Source: Oscillospiraceae bacterium (GTDB lineage: Bacteria > Bacillota > Clostridia > Oscillospirales > Ruminococcaceae). Taken from it: DNA of 59,536 nucleotides. The notes beneath the pieces were generated by a model that was given only the letters and a program-made list of their open reading frames with translations, had not been told where the DNA came from and did not search any database. Shown one piece after another: positions 51,655 through 59,371 of this stretch. The stretch lies in NCBI GenBank assembly GCA_030539275.1, contig JAUNSK010000010.1, forward strand, positions 56,348 to 115,883, in the 5' to 3' direction. Numbering within the stretch: the stretch's first letter is position 1; every line of letters starts with the position of its first letter. Position numbers and translations under genes: made by a program.

Positions 51655-52842
51655 ATGGCAAAGATCAATAAGAATTTTGAAAATCTGGTACCAAGCTACC
51701 TGTTCGCAGAAACTGCTAAGAAAACTAATGACTATATAAAGGCTCATCCTGATAAAAAGGTAATCAAACTCGGAATAGGCGATGTTACACTGCCTCTTGC
51801 ACCTATCGTTGTAGATGCAATGAAAAAGGGCTGTGACGAACTCGGACATAAGGAAACTTTCAAGGGCTATCCTGATTATGAAGGTTATGCTTTTGTACGT
51901 GAAGCAGTTGCAGGCTACTATAAGAGCTTCGGTGTAACAGTTTCACCTGATGAGATAATGATTAATGACGGTGCTAAGAGTGATGCCGGAAATTTTACCG
52001 ATATATTCAGCGAGGAAAATGTTGTTCTCGTTACTGATCCCGTATATCCTGTTTATGTAGATACAAATATCATGGGCGGCAGAAAAATAATATATGCTGA
52101 CTGTACTGAAGAAAACGGCTTCTGTGCCGTTCCTGACAAGAACGTTCATGCAGATCTTATTTATCTGTGTTCACCAAATAACCCGACAGGTTCATGCCTC
52201 AACAGAGATCAGCTCAGGGCATGGGTAGACTATGCACTTGAAAATAAAGCAGTTATTTTCTTTGATGCAGCTTATGAAGCATTTATTACTGAGGACAATA
52301 TCCCAAGAAGTATTTTTGAAATAGAAGGTGCAAGGAAGTGCGCTGTTGAAATGTGCTCTCTTTCAAAGACTGCCGGATTTACAGGTACAAGATGCGGTTA
52401 CACAGTAATACCTCACGAACTTGAGGTTGAGGGTGTAAATGTCTACAAGAGATGGTACAGACGTCAGTCAACAAAATTCAACGGTGTATCATATCCTGTT
52501 CAGTGTGCAGCAGCAGCTGTATTCTCGCAGGAAGGACTTAAGCAGATCAAGGAAAACCTTTCTTACTATCAGGAAAATGCAAAGATCATTGCTGGTACTA
52601 TGAATGAACTCGGCATCAAGTTCACAGGCGGGGTAAATTCACCATACATCTGGTTCAAGTGTCCTGACAACATGGGCAGCTGGGATTTCTTTGACTACAT
52701 GCTTGATAATATTCAGGTCGTAGGAACACCAGGTGAAGGCTTCGGCGAGAACGGCAAGGGCTGGTTCAGACTTACTGCATTCGGAGACAGAAACAACACT
52801 ATTGAAGCTATGGAAAGATTTAAGAAACTTATCAAGGGTTAA
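51655..52842 (+). CDS. dapL: LL-diaminopimelate aminotransferase
   Basis: This 395-residue class I PLP aminotransferase converts tetrahydrodipicolinate directly to LL-diaminopimelate. The PLP lysine lies in SLSKTAGFTGTRCGY, with YLCSPNNPTG and DAAYEAF also present, and the opening INKNFENLVPSYLFAE matches DapL rather than other aminotransferases. It belongs to a dapF-dapL-pdxY-ybaK run with short gaps. The DapL route bypasses the acylated DAP intermediates. Confidence 0.96.
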   Translation: MAKINKNFENLVPSYLFAETAKKTNDYIKAHPDKKVIKLGIGDVTLPLAPIVVDAMKKGCDELGHKETFKGYPDYEGYAFVREAVAGYYKSFGVTVSPDEIMINDGAKSDAGNFTDIFSEENVVLVTDPVYPVYVDTNIMGGRKIIYADCTEENGFCAVPDKNVHADLIYLCSPNNPTGSCLNRDQLRAWVDYALENKAVIFFDAAYEAFITEDNIPRSIFEIEGARKCAVEMCSLSKTAGFTGTRCGYTVIPHELEVEGVNVYKRWYRRQSTKFNGVSYPVQCAAAAVFSQEGLKQIKENLSYYQENAKIIAGTMNELGIKFTGGVNSPYIWFKCPDNMGSWDFFDYMLDNIQVVGTPGEGFGENGKGWFRLTAFGDRNNTIEAMERFKKLIKG

Positions 52843-52862
52843 ACTTTACTCCGGAGGATAAT

Positions 52863-53726
52863 ATGACTGATAGATTAAAGAGAGTTGCAGCGATACATGA
52901 TATTTCCGGTTTCGGTAAGTGTTCTCTCACTGTTGCTTTGCCGATAATTTCCGCAGCAGGTGTTGAGACGAGTGTTATTCCGACAGCTGTGCTCTCTACC
53001 CATACAGGTGGATTTGAAAACTATACCTATCGTGATCTGACAGACGACATTCTGCCATGGGCAGCTCACTGGAAATCCATAGACTTTGATATCGATGCAT
53101 TCTATACAGGATTTCTCGGTTCATATCAGCAGATCGAAATAGTATCAAAGGTCTTTGACATGCTTGCAAACAATGATACGGTCAGAATAGTAGATCCTGT
53201 TATGGGCGATAACGGTAAATTATATTCAGTATTTGATGACAGTTTTCCGGTACAGATGAAAATGCTGTGTTCAAAGGCTGATGTTATAGTACCGAATATT
53301 ACAGAAGCATTTCTGCTGCTGGGTGAACCTTTTAAAGAAGGACCTTACAGCGAAGAGCTTATAGAGAATATGCTTGTGCGTCTGAGTGAGCTCGGACCTG
53401 AAAAAATAGTCCTGACAGGTGCATACTTTGATGAATCATACATTGCATGCATATGCTATGATAAAAAGGCAGGAAGTACAGATTATATCTATACAAAAAG
53501 GATCGAAGGTTTTTTTCATGGTACAGGAGATGTTTTTGCCAGTGTCCTTACTGCATGTATCGTGAAGGGACTCAGGCTTACAGATGCGGTTAAAACAGCA
53601 GCAGATTTCACTGAGCAATGTATAATCCGTACTAAAAATGCAGGAACTGATGTCAGATTCGGCGTTGATTTTGAAACAGGACTATCAGGGCTCAGACAGA
53701 TGATCGAGGATAACAATGAAGGATAA
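52863..53726 (+). CDS. pdxY: Pyridoxamine / pyridoxal kinase (PdxK/PdxY-like)
   Basis: This 287-residue ribokinase-like enzyme begins RVAAIHDISGFGKCSLTVALP, typical of clostridial pyridoxamine kinases, and contains DPVMGDNGKLY and the C-terminal GTGDVFASVL anion-hole motif with the catalytic Asp. It phosphorylates vitamin B6 vitamers to PLP or PMP. It sits 20 bases after dapL, whose cofactor is PLP. The end overlaps ybaK by 11 bases. Which B6 vitamer it prefers cannot be read from sequence. Confidence 0.88.
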   Translation: MTDRLKRVAAIHDISGFGKCSLTVALPIISAAGVETSVIPTAVLSTHTGGFENYTYRDLTDDILPWAAHWKSIDFDIDAFYTGFLGSYQQIEIVSKVFDMLANNDTVRIVDPVMGDNGKLYSVFDDSFPVQMKMLCSKADVIVPNITEAFLLLGEPFKEGPYSEELIENMLVRLSELGPEKIVLTGAYFDESYIACICYDKKAGSTDYIYTKRIEGFFHGTGDVFASVLTACIVKGLRLTDAVKTAADFTEQCIIRTKNAGTDVRFGVDFETGLSGLRQMIEDNNEG

Positions 53727-54204
53727 TAAGACAAATGCAATGCGCACTCTTGAACGTGCAAAAGTTAAGTTCGAGGCGCATTTTTATGAGACAGACGGTC
53801 AGGTGGACGGTGTTCATGTAGCAGATGTTGTGGGTATCCCGTATTCAAAATGCTTCAAGACTCTCGTTACATTCCATAAGGACAGTCGGGCAGGGAAGAC
53901 AGACTACTATGTTTTCTGCATACCTGTGGATCAGGAACTTGACCTTAAAACCGCAGCAAAAGCTGTAAATGTCAAGTCTGTGGAGATGCTTGCAGTAAAG
54001 GATCTTCTTAAGACTACCGGATATATAAGGGGCGGATGCTCACCGGTCGGCATGAAAAAGCTTTTTCAAACAGTAATTGACGCATCGGCACAGGGTCAGC
54101 AGACGATCTATGTGAGCGGCGGCAAGATAGGCACTCAGATAGAGATAAATCCCGAAGAGCTTGCAGAAGTTGTCGGGGCGAAGTTTGAGAAGATTACTGT
54201 CTGA
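53716..54204 (+). CDS. ybaK: Cys-tRNA(Pro)/Cys-tRNA(Cys) deacylase YbaK
   Basis: This 162-residue YbaK/ProX-family protein shows TNAMRTLERAKVKFEAHFYE at the start, the hydrophobic ADVVGIPYSKCFKTLV segment, and the conserved RGGCSPVGMKK loop with the family Gly-Cys-Ser-Pro motif. It hydrolyses cysteinyl-tRNA(Pro) made in error by prolyl-tRNA synthetase. It overlaps pdxY by 11 bases and closes the operon before a strong terminator. Confidence 0.95.
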   Translation: MKDNKTNAMRTLERAKVKFEAHFYETDGQVDGVHVADVVGIPYSKCFKTLVTFHKDSRAGKTDYYVFCIPVDQELDLKTAAKAVNVKSVEMLAVKDLLKTTGYIRGGCSPVGMKKLFQTVIDASAQGQQTIYVSGGKIGTQIEINPEELAEVVGAKFEKITV

Positions 54205-54221
54205 TAATAATAAACAACAAT

Positions 54222-54269
54222 AAACCCCTCTGCTTCGTGACTCCTGGAATCATGAGGCGGAGGGGTTTT
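54222..54269 (+). terminator. Terminator after ybaK; copy A of a repeated palindrome
   Basis: ACCCCTC and GAGGGG arms with further pairing enclose a loop, followed by TTTT. The core 54225-54265 is very similar to 55593-55634 on the other side of the next gene. Confidence 0.85.
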
Positions 54270-54380
54270 GCAAAGCTTAATTCAATTCCTGCCGGATCAT
54301 ACCTGCATTGAACATTGATTTGCAATGCTCTGCCGGGTAAATAATAATGAAATAATTATTCAGGTAGAAAGGGTTTTCAT

Positions 54381-55523
54381 ATGAATAGAATAAAAATAAA
54401 AGAAAAGAAAAAGGGCGGCAAAAGTAAAATCAATATAGTACAGTTATTTTTTTCTTCACTTTCATATTCCGGTAAATTAATATGGCTTTTAATAATATTT
54501 CTGCTGTTGTTTGTTATTGTGTTTCCGGCATTGTATTATGCTCTTTATTATTTTCTCGAAAATGCAGAATCATCTGTATTATGGCGGTATGCTTCATCCA
54601 GTAAGTTTGATAATAATATTTTCATGAATCAGTCTGTTCCTGAATGTAAAGAGATGTTTAATCAGTTAGTACAAGCAATAGAAGAATTCGATCAAATCAA
54701 TGGTCTGCCTGATTATGCAAATACTATGATAAATAATAAAGATGAGGTTCTGGAAATAATAAACCGGAACAGTGCCTATCTTAATTATTTAAAAGATAAC
54801 GGAACTTCTGTTGATGAATTTTTTCAATGGTGTCAGCAAATAGTGGATCTTCAGTCACGTATTATACAGTCATCTGTTTTTATTGTATTTCTGATTTATT
54901 CCTGTATTATTGTCGGATGGTTTAAGTGCAGAAAAACATTTTATGTTTTTGCCGGAATAGTCTATACTTTAACTACGATCTCTTTGTTTTCAGGAGGTAT
55001 TTCTGATAGTTTGCTGCAGACAATATATAAAGATATAACAAGATCAACTGTGGAGCTGAATAATATTGATTATTTAATTATTCAGGCGTTTAAAGAAAGC
55101 ATGCTGGCTTTTATCATATTTGACGCAATTCTTCAGATCCGTGAGAACAATAAAGAACAAAAAAGCAAAGAATTCAGTCAAATGATAAAGGATGCGATTT
55201 ATGCAATAGACAGCAATATATTTTTTCTTCAGAAGTATTCCTATATACAAACTGATTACTGCCTGAACATCAAAATACCGATTGAAACAATTGTCCTGAA
55301 AGCACAGGAATTATTATATTCAACTCAGAACAGGATAAAAAAAATAAAAAATCACAGCAGCATACGGTATATAGATTTAGAGTTACAAAAAACAAATCTT
55401 CAGGAACTTATTGAAGATGCGGAAAAGATATCAGGTAAAGAACAATGTAATAATTCCGAGGAATATATATTAATACTGAGTGATTTAAAAAAGAAATTGT
55501 GCAGTACACAACTTTATAAATAA
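54381..55523 (+). CDS. Hypothetical multi-pass membrane protein
   Basis: I do not recognise this 380-residue protein. It has a very basic N-terminus (Lys-rich, 1-20), a membrane helix at about 34-58, an external or lumenal helical segment, helices at about 165-185 and 190-210, a possible fourth at about 240-255, and a C-terminal helical, Lys/Glu-rich cytoplasmic region of about 120 residues. It is AT-rich and uses many Ile, Asn and Lys codons compared with its neighbours. It is alone between two related palindromes, which may mark an inserted segment. AGAAAGG precedes the ATG. Confidence 0.65.
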   Translation: MNRIKIKEKKKGGKSKINIVQLFFSSLSYSGKLIWLLIIFLLLFVIVFPALYYALYYFLENAESSVLWRYASSSKFDNNIFMNQSVPECKEMFNQLVQAIEEFDQINGLPDYANTMINNKDEVLEIINRNSAYLNYLKDNGTSVDEFFQWCQQIVDLQSRIIQSSVFIVFLIYSCIIVGWFKCRKTFYVFAGIVYTLTTISLFSGGISDSLLQTIYKDITRSTVELNNIDYLIIQAFKESMLAFIIFDAILQIRENNKEQKSKEFSQMIKDAIYAIDSNIFFLQKYSYIQTDYCLNIKIPIETIVLKAQELLYSTQNRIKKIKNHSSIRYIDLELQKTNLQELIEDAEKISGKEQCNNSEEYILILSDLKKKLCSTQLYK

Positions 55524-55590
55524 ACATATATTATCCATACATATAAATGTAAATCACTATTATGAGGACTCATAAAACTAGGCAATAATC

Positions 55591-55636
55591 AGCCCCTCCG
55601 CTTTGTGACCATTTAAAATCATGAGGCTGAGGGGCT
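55591..55636. terminator. Copy B of the repeated palindrome, between orphan gene and glnB
   Basis: AGCCCCTC (55591-55598) pairs with GAGGGGCT (55629-55636), with GTGAC and AATCATGAGGC shared with copy A. It can terminate both the orphan gene and the convergent glnB gene, though its T-tracts are weak. Confidence 0.7.
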
Positions 55637-55648
55637 GTTATTTATTTT

Positions 55649-56029
55649 CTATTCATCAGGCAGCGACTGTACCGCATCGTAGCCGGTCTCACCGGTTCGA
55701 ATCTTTATTGCCTGGCGGATATTATAACTGAATATCTTTCCGTCACCGGGATTACCTGTAAAAGCTGCCTTTTTTATTTCCTGGATGGTTTTCTGTTCCC
55801 ATTCTTCTGAGGATACTACGATCTCAAACTTTACCTTCGGAAGAACCTGAATATCAACTTTCTGGCCTCGTACATATTCTGAAATCCCACGCTGTACTCC
55901 GCAGCCGACAACCTGGTAAACAGTAATTCCGTTTACTCCTATTTTTGCAAGAGCATTCTTTACATCCTGATATGATTCCTCTCTTACTATTGCTTCAACT
56001 TTGATCAGGTTTGTTTCATCATTTTTCAT
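55649..56029 (-). CDS. glnB: P-II family nitrogen regulatory protein
   Basis: This 126-residue PII protein has the family core KVEAIVREESYQDVKNAL, the T-loop region GCGVQRGISEYVRGQ, and the C-terminal signature IRTGETGYDAV. It senses ATP/ADP and 2-oxoglutarate and typically binds Amt to block ammonium transport. The Tyr51 position used for uridylylation in enteric PII is Val58 here, so regulation is probably by ligands only. It follows amt with a 21-base gap (GGGAG upstream of ATG), forming the usual amt-glnB pair. A slightly longer than usual C-terminal tail is present. Confidence 0.95.
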   Translation of the reverse strand: MKNDETNLIKVEAIVREESYQDVKNALAKIGVNGITVYQVVGCGVQRGISEYVRGQKVDIQVLPKVKFEIVVSSEEWEQKTIQEIKKAAFTGNPGDGKIFSYNIRQAIKIRTGETGYDAVQSLPDE

Positions 56030-56050
56030 AACTGACTGCTCCCTTCCTTA

Positions 56051-57289
56051 TTATTCAAGTCCATTGAATGACGGATAAGCTGTTTCGCCATGCTGAGAAA
56101 TGTCAAGACCGATAAGCTCATCTTTTGCTTCTACTCTCAGTTTGCCGACAGCAAGTCTTGTGAGTCCATAGCATAAAAGAGTGCCCGCAACTGCAACAGC
56201 AGCAGTGATGACTATTCCGAGAACCTGTGCACCGAACTGTGACCAGTTACCGAAAACAGCACCATCTTTTCCGCCGATCGAAGCCTGTGCAAAGATACCT
56301 GTCATCAGTCCTCCCCAGATACCGCCGGTACCATGACAGGAAAATGCGTCAAGTGCATCATCAAAGCCAAACTTTTTCTTGCCATAGGATATCATAATAA
56401 AGCAGATAGGACTGGTTGTTAAGCCGATTATAACTGCTGCCCATACTGGTACGAAACCTGCACTTGGGGTAATTCCAACCAGGCCTGCAACAATGCCTGT
56501 GCATGCACCGATAAGAGTAGGCTTGTCGTTTTTAATAATATCGCATACCATCCATGAAAGAAGCGCTGCACCTGCAGAAGCAGCAGTAGTCATAAACGCA
56601 TGAACGGCCTGACCATTAGCAGAAAGTGCTGAACCTGCGTTAAAGCCGAACCAGCCAAACATAAGCAGTGAAGCACCGATCATAACAGTGGGAATATTAT
56701 GCAGTCTGTATGCTGCGTGGTCGTAATCACGACGTTTGCCGAGAAGTTTGCAAAGTACGAGTGCTGAGACACCTGAGCTTATATGTACAACATCCCCACC
56801 TGCAAAGTCGAGTGCACCGATTCCGTCAGGTCCGAGAATTCCGCCCTGTGCCCAAACCATATGTGCAAGCGGATAATAAACAACGATTGACCAGAGAATT
56901 ATAAACAGGAACAGAGACTTGAATTTCATACGTCCTGCAACTGAGCCTGTTATGAGCGCAGGAGTAATAATGGCAAACATCATCTGAAAAATACAGAATA
57001 CCATATTTGGTATAGACGCTCCGTCTGTATAGCCCTCCTCAAGTGACACTCCGTTCAGACCAAGCCAGCTGAAATCTCCGATTATTCCGTTATCTGACGG
57101 TGCAAATGAAAGTGAATAGCCAAAAAGAACCCACATAACAATTCCCGTACCAATAATGAAAATAGACGTCATCATAGTGTTGACTGTGTTTTTCTTTCTG
57201 ACAAGTCCTCCGTAAAAGCACGCAAGTCCGGGTGTCATTATAAACACCAGAGCAGAGCACATAAGCATAAATCCAATATCTGCGTTCAA
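56051..57289 (-). CDS. amt: Ammonium transporter Amt
   Basis: This 412-residue polytopic protein has the Amt signature FYGGLVRKKN early, the twin pore-histidine regions (FAGGDVVHISSG and DALDAFSCHGTGGIWG) and about 11 membrane helices. It conducts ammonium into the cell when nitrogen is scarce. The start codon is TTG at 57289, supported by AGGAGG 7 bases upstream. It is translated from a leader containing a terminator-like hairpin (57324-57405), so its expression may be attenuated. glnB follows in the same unit. Confidence 0.95.
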   Translation of the reverse strand: MNADIGFMLMCSALVFIMTPGLACFYGGLVRKKNTVNTMMTSIFIIGTGIVMWVLFGYSLSFAPSDNGIIGDFSWLGLNGVSLEEGYTDGASIPNMVFCIFQMMFAIITPALITGSVAGRMKFKSLFLFIILWSIVVYYPLAHMVWAQGGILGPDGIGALDFAGGDVVHISSGVSALVLCKLLGKRRDYDHAAYRLHNIPTVMIGASLLMFGWFGFNAGSALSANGQAVHAFMTTAASAGAALLSWMVCDIIKNDKPTLIGACTGIVAGLVGITPSAGFVPVWAAVIIGLTTSPICFIMISYGKKKFGFDDALDAFSCHGTGGIWGGLMTGIFAQASIGGKDGAVFGNWSQFGAQVLGIVITAAVAVAGTLLCYGLTRLAVGKLRVEAKDELIGLDISQHGETAYPSFNGLE

Positions 57290-57323
57290 TTAAATTCCTC
57301 CTGAGTCAAATATCAGATATAAC

Positions 57324-57405
57324 AAAAAAATTCACCTTTATTTCTGATAGAGATTATCTCTTTTTCATACGGCAGATAACCGAATGAATGGTCAGAAAAG
57401 GTGAA
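57324..57405 (-). promoter_or_regulatory. Attenuator-like leader hairpin upstream of amt
   Basis: On the minus strand TTCACCTTTTCTGA (57392-57405) pairs with TCAGAAATAAAGGTGAA (57331-57347), with an inner GTTATCT/AGATAAT stem, and the stem is followed by T7 (57324-57330). It lies between the promoter and the TTG start of amt, so read-through would be needed for expression. A palindrome GAATCCGGATTC lies earlier in the leader. Control by an antiterminator (for example an ANTAR-type protein) is possible but unproven. Confidence 0.6.
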
Positions 57406-57475
57406 CTTCATTGTTCTGATATTCTATTAGTTTTTGTTAAAATTATGAATCCGGATTCTGATTGCAACATGCTAT

Positions 57476-57504
57476 ATCATAAACCACTATAAATTGATTG
57501 TCAA
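57476..57504 (-). promoter_or_regulatory. Predicted sigma-A promoter of amt-glnB
   Basis: On the minus strand TTGACA (57499-57504) and TATGAT (57476-57481) are spaced by 17 bases. The leader to amt is about 180 bases. Beyond it, 57505-57690 is AT-rich with nothing else recognised. Confidence 0.65.
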
Positions 57505-57690
57505 TACAAATAACGAAAATGTTTAGATTATTCATTTTTATTTTTATTTTATAAAGTAAATCAGGTTTATTCTTTATAAAATAATGTACTGGATTATATT
57601 TTACAGTATCACGACAGTCTGTATCTGAATACGCAGTCATTACAGTTTATTGGATAAAGTAATTAATCAATAAAATTTTTTGTATTTATA

Positions 57691-57735
57691 TTAAAAACAC
57701 ATGACTTTCCCGTTCAGGTCAGTCATGTGTTATTT
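57691..57735 (-). terminator. Terminator after the alanine/glycine:cation symporter gene
   Basis: AACACATGACT (57696-57706) pairs with AGTCATGTGTT (57721-57731), and on the minus strand the stem is followed by a T-run. Confidence 0.8.
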
Positions 57736-57743
57736 TACTTTTT

Positions 57744-59132
57744 TTATTTATCAACAACCGGAATAGGAGTATCATCCGTTTTATCCAGATCGTTTATATA
57801 TTTGTCGGTTTCGCTTTTAATAACATTTGAGAGGAGAATTACTGCAGCGAGGTTAGGAATAGCCATAAGTCCGTTAAGAATATTTGCAATGTCCCATACA
57901 AGATCAAGAGAAGCAACACTTGCGATTGCTACTGTAAAGATAAATACGATCTTATACGGTAAGATTCCCTTCTGACCGAACAGATACTCAATACACTGTT
58001 CACCATAATATGACCATCCCAGTGTAGTCGAGTATGCAAAGGCTATGATTCCTATAACCAGTATTACAGGACCGAGGACCGGTATCTGTGAAAAAGCAGC
58101 AGTAGTGAGCTGACCGCCGTTTTCTATTGAAGCCATGTCTATATCGGGATTTTTAAGGATAGTAGAAACAAGCATAAGACCTGTCAGTAAGCATACTACT
58201 ACAGTGTCCCAGAATGTACCCGTTGAAGAAACAAGAGCCTGACGTACAGGATTTTTAGTTTTAGCGGCTGATGCAACAAGAGGTGCAGAACCCATACCGG
58301 ATTCGTTTGAAAAAAGTCCTCTTGCAATACCGTATCTTGCTGCAATCAAAATGCCCTGACCTACAAGACCTCCTCCGACAGCTCCCGGAGTAAATGCAAG
58401 CTTAAGAATGCATGAAACAGCCTGTCCTATGTAGTCATGGTTCATAAAAAGGATGATAAGACAGCCCGCAACATAGAAGATCGCCATGATCGGTACGAGT
58501 TTCTCACATACCTTTGAGATAGATTTTATTCCGCCGATAATTACAACAGCAGTAACTGCTGCAAAGAAAACACCGATAGACCACCGTGGTATTGATACAA
58601 AAGTAATATTGTTTTCTACTACTTCAGTAATAGCATTGATCTGAGTACTGCTTCCGATTCCGAATGATGCAAAGGCTGCACATAATGCAAACATTATTCC
58701 AAGCCATTTCATATTAAGACCTCGTTCAAGCGCGTACATTGCGCCGCCAAGCATGCGGCCTTCTTTTGTTTTTACACGATATTTTACAGCTATGAGGGAT
58801 TCTGCGTACTTTGTGGCTATACCGAAAACACCGGTCAGCCAGCACCAGAATACTGCTCCCGGTCCGCCGATAAATATCGCAGTTCCGACACCTATAATGT
58901 TTCCGGTACCTATTGTTGAGGCGAGGGCGGTAGTGAGAGCCTGAAACTGGCTGACATCTCCCGGAGAGTCTGGATCTTTTGTGACGCTGAGTTTAATTCC
59001 TTTGAAAGTTTTGCGCTGTATAAAGCCTGTTTTGTAAGTCATGAACAGGTGAGTTCCGAATAGAATGACAATCATCGGAAGTCCCCACAGCGCATCGTCG
59101 AGTAGTTTTACGAATTGTGAAATTTTGTCCAT
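57744..59132 (-). CDS. Alanine/glycine:cation symporter (AGCS) family protein
   Basis: This 462-residue protein has the AGCS/AlsT signatures: GTGNIIGVGTAIFIGGPGAVFWCW in the first third (described over residues 75-98) and SNESGMGSAP near the middle. About 10 membrane helices are present. It imports alanine or glycine with sodium or protons; the substrate is not resolved by sequence. A weak GGGG ribosome site precedes the ATG. With the NSS symporter it makes two unrelated sodium-coupled amino-acid importers in the window, suggesting reliance on sodium-driven amino-acid uptake. Confidence 0.92.
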   Translation of the reverse strand: MDKISQFVKLLDDALWGLPMIVILFGTHLFMTYKTGFIQRKTFKGIKLSVTKDPDSPGDVSQFQALTTALASTIGTGNIIGVGTAIFIGGPGAVFWCWLTGVFGIATKYAESLIAVKYRVKTKEGRMLGGAMYALERGLNMKWLGIMFALCAAFASFGIGSSTQINAITEVVENNITFVSIPRWSIGVFFAAVTAVVIIGGIKSISKVCEKLVPIMAIFYVAGCLIILFMNHDYIGQAVSCILKLAFTPGAVGGGLVGQGILIAARYGIARGLFSNESGMGSAPLVASAAKTKNPVRQALVSSTGTFWDTVVVCLLTGLMLVSTILKNPDIDMASIENGGQLTTAAFSQIPVLGPVILVIGIIAFAYSTTLGWSYYGEQCIEYLFGQKGILPYKIVFIFTVAIASVASLDLVWDIANILNGLMAIPNLAAVILLSNVIKSETDKYINDLDKTDDTPIPVVDK

Positions 59133-59250
59133 CTGTTAAGTATAACCCCGTTTCAAGTAAAATATATAAATAATTATAACATAGAAATCCTGAAAAAGAT
59201 AACGGTAATTTAAGGATTTAACTGGTTTGATTTATCACACAGATAATATA

Positions 59251-59300
59251 AAAAGCATTGCGTGACATCCGTAAATGTCATTGCAATGCTTTTTATAAAT
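59251..59300 (-). terminator. Terminator after the Asn/Gln-rich protein gene
   Basis: AAAAAGCATTGC and GCAATGCTTTTT arms with an inner TGACAT/ATGTCA stem form a long hairpin with T-runs on both strands. It sits between the Asn/Gln-rich gene and the AGCS gene. A small TCAGACA/TGTCTGA hairpin lies at 59307-59338. Confidence 0.8.
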
Positions 59301-59371
59301 AGGTTTTCAGACACAAAAAATGAACATAAAATGTCTGATCACGACTATACCTTTATCAATAGAAGTGTGGA

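Noticed and set aside
55680-55710. A GGTTCGAAT stretch resembling a tRNA T-loop
   Set aside because: It lies inside the glnB coding frame and no acceptor or anticodon stem surrounds it.
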